From Archivesica marissinica (taxonomy: Eukaryota; Mollusca; Bivalvia; Venerida; Vesicomyidae): DNA of 64,000 nucleotides. This document shows, in pieces, positions 60,030 to 64,000 of this stretch. Positions within the stretch are counted from its first letter, which is position 1. Each line of letters starts with the position of its first letter. Made by a program: the position numbers and the translations under genes. A model generated the notes under the pieces. The model made no database searches, was not told the DNA's origin, and saw nothing but the letters and a program-made list of their open reading frames with translations. The stretch is from the NCBI GenBank assembly GCA_014843695.1, contig CM026403.1, forward strand, positions 49,748,296 to 49,812,295. The letters are read 5' to 3'.

Positions 60030-60685
60030 CTCCGCCTCTGTGGTCGAGTCATTAAAGCGACACTACATAGGTGAAAACACAATATTCTACAGAATGTATT
60101 TTCCTATTATATGGTATAATTTATTTCCAGATATTTGCCAAATGTCGTATACGTGTTTTTTTTACCTAATAAATAATGTAAACATATATGCGTAATACAA
60201 CTAGTGTATCCTGAATAACACGATTTATGGTACAGATTTACCGTTATATCTCACATTTGTGTCTATTTATTTGTAGAATATTCTTAGCTAAATTATCTCT
60301 AAACGATATTATCTTGCGTTTAGTAGTGACTCCGATGACAAACACACGTTAATTCAGGAGCATGGATTACCGTTATATGAAATCATACTTTCAATCCACA
60401 AAACACTGCTTATTGATTCAATGTTAGTGTTCGAATTTATTTGGAAGAATTTGTAGTAGCAATGCATTTATACGAGAAAAAAAATGCATTTTATTTGCTT
60501 ATTGCGATGTAATGTCACTTTAAGGTCGTTGACTTGTGTACCACTATAACATATTATCACTGATGGTCACGAGTGCGAGCCCCGCTCAGACCGTGTCTCT
60601 TTATATGAAAAAGTTGGCAGTTTCTTATGGATGTTGGTTAACTGCTGGAGCCTGCCCAGGAAAGTTGTTGTTAGGTAGCTGATTC
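60030..60685 (+). mobile_element. SINE C copy split by a TTAA MITE, 3' truncated
   Basis: Head ctccgcctctgtggtcgagt to 60051, then the MITE, resuming ggtcgttgacttgtgtacca at 60524; it stops at gttgttaggta. Confidence 0.88.
60052..60523. mobile_element. TTAA MITE family 4 inserted in a SINE
   Basis: TTAA flanks an element of 464 bp whose ends agcgacactacat and atgtaatgtcact are inverted (11/13). It splits SINE C exactly at the TTAA of gtggttaaggtcg. Confidence 0.88.
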
Positions 60686-60691
60686 TTCTAC

Positions 60692-60960
60692 TATTTACGT
60701 TTATTTATCGTCGCTACCGGTTGCCCGTATGAGCAACGCCACCTGAAGAGATTTGTCATTTTAGATTTTTGGAGGATAGTGCAATGATACAGACATAGAC
60801 CCATTCCAGAGTCTCCTCTGGTTCTTTTACGTGCACGGTGTAATGGTTCTTTTACGTGCACGGTGTAAAGCACCGACAATAGACCTCGGTTTAAAGTCCC
60901 ATCTGAAAGGCTGTTAATTTTATTAGGGTCAGACGGGGGATTGACGCATATTACTATTTT
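60692..60960 (-). mobile_element. SINE B copy, head truncated
   Basis: The tail tttacgtttatttatcgtcg at the left. A 28-bp internal duplication ggttcttttacgtgcacggt is seen at 60830-60868. Confidence 0.8.
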
Positions 60961-61027
60961 GAAGTTGCCTCCCCTTAAGGGTTATTTATTTACAAAATTG
61001 CCAATTAATTTGTAAATGGGGGTTTAT

Positions 61028-61215
61028 TTAACTCTTTGCTAGCAGTGAACATAACAGTGAAATATGTCGTGCAATTTCATGTGTCGCTATGTCACAATTC
61101 TACTGAAGTTCCATGTCATATTGCGAGAGGTTTCAGTTACAAATAAGAAAAACACACTAATGAATTGTCGTCTGCTACAATTATTTTAAATAGTTATAGC
61201 CTTTATTTTACCCAG
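61028..61215. mobile_element. TTAACTCTTTGC MITE, uninterrupted copy
   Basis: The ends are ttaactctttgctagcagtg and cagcatgccaagagttaa. It is the empty-site reference for the insertion at 51826-52069. Confidence 0.78.
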
Positions 61216-61277
61216 CATGCCAAGAGTTAAGTTAGCGCTGTAATAAATGTGCCTGTAAATTATAGTTCTCTGCTTTT

Positions 61278-61462
61278 TTCCATTTGATGATTCTGCTTTT
61301 TCCATTTGAAGTTCAGTATTTTCCATTTGAAGTTTCTTGTTTTTCCATTTGAAGTTTCCGTTTTTTCCATTTGAAGTTCTGTATTTTCCATTTGAAGTTT
61401 CCGTTTTTTCATTTGAAGTTCAGTATTTTCCATTTAAGTTTCTTGTTTTTCCATTTGAAGAA
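61278..61462. repeat. About 21-bp repeat (9 copies) before exon 11
   Basis: The unit is ttttccatttgaagtttctt with variants. Pyrimidine-rich, it ends about 35 nt before the exon 11 acceptor. A shared 8-nt word (tccatttg) with exon 11 is too short to prove derivation. Confidence 0.85.
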
Positions 61463-61494
61463 GAAAGTGTATAGAGACTGCTTCATATTTACAG

Positions 61495-61705
61495 CCTCAG
61501 TCCATTTGGCTTTGATGTGATGACTCCAAGCTCTGGCGAGGGTGCTCTCCCCTGGAGCCAGGAGTTTGTTCCCCTGGGTGCGGTGAGTCTGTTCTCCGTG
61601 TGCAGCCCGGACTACCAGGATCATGTGAACTCTATCATTGCCAAGGCCAACATAGTCTTCATCGATTTCCTGCAGTCAGATGAGGGGAAAGGCTTTAATG
61701 GTCAG
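61495..61705 (+). CDS. PITPNM: PITPNM exon 11 (residues 539-609)
   Basis: The acceptor is catatttacag|CCTCAG and the donor GGTCAG|GTATGC; enters in phase 2, leaves in phase 0. It encodes LSPFGFDVMTPSSGEGALPW, then a segment with VPLGAVSLFSVCSPDYQDHV and the ending FIDFLQSDEGKGFNGQ. This matches the Nir/RdgB central region (RSPEGAGFCGQV in vertebrates). A second AG six nt into the exon could give a two-residue-shorter isoform. A MITE begins within the donor flank (about 61709). Confidence 0.93.
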
Positions 61706-61708
61706 GTA

Positions 61709-61775
61709 TGCAATCAAACCTGTCTTAAGCAGCCAGCCAAGGGATTCAAAGATAATGACTGCTTTAATGGTCAAA
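61709..61775. mobile_element. MITE family 1 left end abutting exon 11 donor
   Basis: The sequence gcaatcaaacctgtcttaag starts at about position +4 of intron 11. Only the left third is present. Confidence 0.75.
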
Positions 61776-62124
61776 TGTAGATAAAATTGGTAAATGTGCT
61801 TTGGTATTAGCATAGAATTAAAATATAGTGTTTGGCAGGATTAGCATACCGGTCAAAATGTAAATATAATCAAACGGAAGAAGCTTGTGGAATACCTAGT
61901 AATCCAAGTATGCTGCATCTGAGGCCAGTGCGTGGCTCAAACCCGGTGTCTCTCTCGTACAGGGCATACATACAATCTCACATTATGGGTTACTGTAAAC
62001 ACCACACATACATGTACCCCCCCCCCCCAACCACCAATTTTGAATGATTTCTCTTCAAACACAGTGAAACGTTTCTTTGAATGTATACAGTTATCACAGA
62101 GGGAAAATGTGTAATCCAGTAGAG

Positions 62125-62765
62125 AAAATGTGCAGCCAGTCCCGTGGCTGGAACATACCTTCTCACATGACATGTACACTGTAACGTACCCCTCCCCAGT
62201 CCGTGGCTGGAACATACCTTCTCACATGACATGTACACTGTAACATACTCCCCCAGTCCGTGCCTGGAACATACCTTCTCACATGACATGTACACTGTAA
62301 CATACTCCCCCAGTCCGTGCCTGGAACATACCTTCTCACATGACATGTACACTGTAACATACTCCCCCAGTCCGTGACTCGAACCTGGAACATACCTTCT
62401 CACATGACATGTACACTGTAACATACTCCCCCAGTCCGTGGCTCGAACCTGGAACATACCTTCTCACATGACATGTACACTGTAACGTACCCCCCCAGTC
62501 CGTGGCTCGAACCTGGAACATACCTTCTCACATGACATGTACACTGTAACATACTCCCCCAGTCCGTGGCTCGAACCTGGAACATACCTTCTCACATGAC
62601 ATGTACACTGTAACGTACCCCCCCAGTCCGTGGCTCGAACCTGGAACATACCTTCTCACATGACATGTACACTGTAACATACTCCCCCAGTCCGTGGCTC
62701 GAACCTGGAACATACCTTCTCACATCACATGCACACTGTAACATACTCCCCCAGTCCGTGACTCG
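62125..62765. repeat. 64-bp array containing a SINE B-box fragment (about 10 copies)
   Basis: The unit is cagtccgtggctcgaacctg, gaacataccttctcacatga, catgtacactgtaacatact and cccc. Reverse-complemented, ggttcgagccacggactg is the B-box end of the tRNA-like head that follows at 62755-62825. Some left units lost the B-box part. Confidence 0.88.
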
Positions 62766-62825
62766 AACCTGGCACCACTCGCTTACAGGGATAATGTTCT
62801 ACTGACTCGGCTAATCTGGCTGTCT
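62755..62825 (-). mobile_element. tRNA-like SINE head, source of the 64-bp array
   Basis: Minus strand: agccagattagccgagtcag plus tagaacattatccctgtaag, then the B box ggttcgagtcacggactg. Confidence 0.75.
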
Positions 62826-62894
62826 ACATACCTTCTCACTGTTACCTGTAGTTTTGTTGGCTATACTGGTTAGACAATCTTGAAGAGTATATTC

Positions 62895-63112
62895 TTGGAA
62901 GTGCAGTGGTAGTGTATTCGCTTCAGGTGCAAAATACCTGTAGTTTGAGCGCTGCTGGAGCCATTACGATTGAAGACATTTAAATTCCACATTGCCTCTT
63001 CTCTCGCTCATGGCGATGGATTCCATCAGGAATGAGGTCTCGAGAGTAATTAATATAAGTTGTAGGAACTTGTTTCACAATCTAGCTAAAACAATAAATT
63101 TGTATAAACTAA
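62895..63112 (+). mobile_element. SINE E copy, 30 bp before exon 12
   Basis: Head agtgcagtggtagtgtattc plus gcttcaggtgc. The tail cacaatctagctaaaacaat ends shortly before the exon 12 acceptor. Confidence 0.84.
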
Positions 63113-63145
63113 AATCTTGTGTTTAAATGGAATATTGTATTTCAG

Positions 63146-63761
63146 GTGTGTATACTAGCTGATGCTACTGGTTCTGTGCTCACATACGATGCCTTATGCC
63201 GGTCAAGGAATGCCTTCAGTCGTGGCAGCAGTCACCACGACAGCCGCTCCAGTGACCTCAATGAGGATCCTGAGCCGCCTTCAGCCATGGGCAGTACTCA
63301 CACCCTGTGTGATAACGTTCACGATACAATTCAGGAACATTCAGCCATCCCGAAGCCAAATTCTCCGTTAATACTCGAAATTCCAAAAAATGAAAGTGTT
63401 CATTCGGAATCCAAAGTTGATACAATTGGGGACAGTGCTAGTGGTAGTGGTGATAAAGAAGACAAATGTGGCAAGCAGTTTGTATGCAGTGAGCATGAGA
63501 CAGTCAAGCACGTGCACGAGATCTCCAAGCCACCCGTCAGCAAAACAGACAGTGTGCCAGTAGAGCTGCGTCAGAACAGCGTGCGATTACAGGTGACTCA
63601 TTCTGAGGATGCAACGAGCGAGTCCGGGCGCAGGACTAGCGGGGGGAGTCAGTACGAGTCACTTAAATTTGAGTTTGAGGTTGCAGATTTTTTCATGCTT
63701 GGTTCACCACTAGGTTTGGTACTCGCATACAGGAAAATGTTTGCTGGGGATAATAAACCGG
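63146..63761 (+). CDS. PITPNM: PITPNM exon 12 (residues 610-815): to start of DDHD domain
   Basis: The acceptor is attgtatttcag|GTGTGT and the donor CCGG|GTCAGT (phase 1). It begins VCILADATGSVLTYDALCRS, equivalent to the lipase-like strand-turn-helix of Nir proteins. The nucleophile-elbow position shows no Ser, as in other members. A long Ser/Glu-rich insert of about 130 residues follows, then FEVADFFMLGSPLGLVLAYRK, the first strand of the DDHD domain. The next exon, expected to encode a QVYNLFHP-like segment, is not in the window. Confidence 0.93.
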
Positions 63762-63892
63762 GTCAGTCTAATATTTTTATCATTGATCTATTTATTTATT
63801 ATTTGTTTGTTTGTATTTGTGTGGATTTCTCCCGTAGTAATCTGTGTATATATAGTGTACATATAGAGAATATTAGAGTTCTGTTGGAGAAA

Positions 63893-64000
63893 TATACAAG
63901 GTGAGGCTCTACCAATATACAAGGTGAGGCTCTACCAATATACAAGGTGAGGCTCTACCAATATACAAGGTGAGGCTTTACCAATATACAAGGTGAGGTT
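63893..64000. repeat. 23-bp array with donor-like motif, cut by window end
   Basis: The unit is aatatacaaggtgaggctct plus acc. Every unit carries AAG|GTGAGG, a good 5' splice consensus. At least 5 copies in intron 12. Confidence 0.88.

Larger units (their letters stand above)
13459..63761 (+). other. PITPNM: Gene span: RdgB/PITPNM-family phosphatidylinositol transfer protein, 12 coding exons, 3' end beyond window
   Basis: Twelve exons, each with AG acceptor and GT (once GC) donor, join in one frame of about 814 codons. Family knowledge: RdgB/Nir proteins bind the ER protein VAP through an FFAT motif, act at ER-plasma membrane contacts and exchange PI for phosphatidic acid during phospholipase C signalling. 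Seen here: PITP domain in exons 1-5 (residues 1 to about 260), Ser/Lys-rich linker (exon 5), acidic FFAT-like motif (exon 6, residues 372-381), central region (exons 9-12), and the start of the DDHD domain at the end of exon 12. The rest of DDHD and the LNS2 domain lie beyond 64000. T59, K61 and N90 fall at the same numbers as lipid-contact residues of class I PITPs, supporting the start codon and the exon 1/2 join. Vertebrates have three paralogues and insects one rdgB; I cannot assign a paralogue. Confidence 0.93.

Noticed and set aside
61278..61510. 21-bp array derived from the start of exon 11
   Set aside because: Only tccatttg is shared, which can arise by chance in T-rich sequence.
63851..63900. 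Possible 12-residue microexon before the 23-bp array
   Set aside because: Phase and borders fit, but the peptide has no family similarity and its start resembles the foldback element at 54738 (atatagagaatattag).

Overview
The window is animal genomic DNA, extremely rich in repeats and with very little coding sequence. It fits a mollusc and most likely a heterodont bivalve. That assignment is an inference from the mixture of tRNA-derived SINEs, TTAA-flanked hairpin MITEs, 5'-truncated non-LTR retrotransposons and abundant minisatellites; no species-diagnostic gene was identified.

One gene is recognisable: the N-terminal two thirds of a membrane-associated phosphatidylinositol transfer protein (RdgB / PITPNM / Nir family), on the + strand. 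Twelve coding exons (13459-13536, 25935-26067, 28629-28832, 33896-34138, 35984-36376, 36938-37027, 42889-42957, 52555-52650, 54167-54295, 56221-56401, 61495-61705, 63146-63761) join in consistent phase into about 814 codons: PITP domain, Ser-rich linker, acidic FFAT-like motif, central lipase-like region and the start of the DDHD domain. The gene continues past the right edge. Intron 10 appears to be a GC-AG intron.

Layout: 0-13.4 kb is upstream of the first coding exon and holds large minisatellites (80-, 27-, 17- and 32-bp units), a dead LINE with RNase H, SINEs and MITEs. 13.5-25.9 kb is intron 1, mostly three arrays (54-, 35- and 21-bp units). 26-64 kb holds the other exons, separated by introns full of arrays, SINEs (at least six tRNA-derived families), TTAA-type MITEs, a 1-kb hAT-like foldback element and LINE 3' ends.

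The most striking observation is that several intronic arrays are amplified copies of this gene's own exon-intron boundaries. The 6-kb, 54-bp array after exon 1 repeats the last 45 nt of exon 1 plus its 5' splice site. The 28-bp array in intron 4 repeats the exon 4 donor. The 42-bp array before exon 6 repeats the exon 6 acceptor with the start of that exon. The 50-bp array after exon 7 repeats the exon 7 donor, and a diverged 51/57-bp form continues it for 2 kb more. The gene thus carries well over a hundred decoy splice sites beside the real ones. Other arrays grew from transposon ends (a SINE tail, a SINE tRNA-like head, a MITE end), so ends and boundaries in general seem to seed tandem expansion in this genome. 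Nearly all of the very long open frames here are by-products of repeat units whose length is a multiple of three, or of 17 x 3, and not genes.
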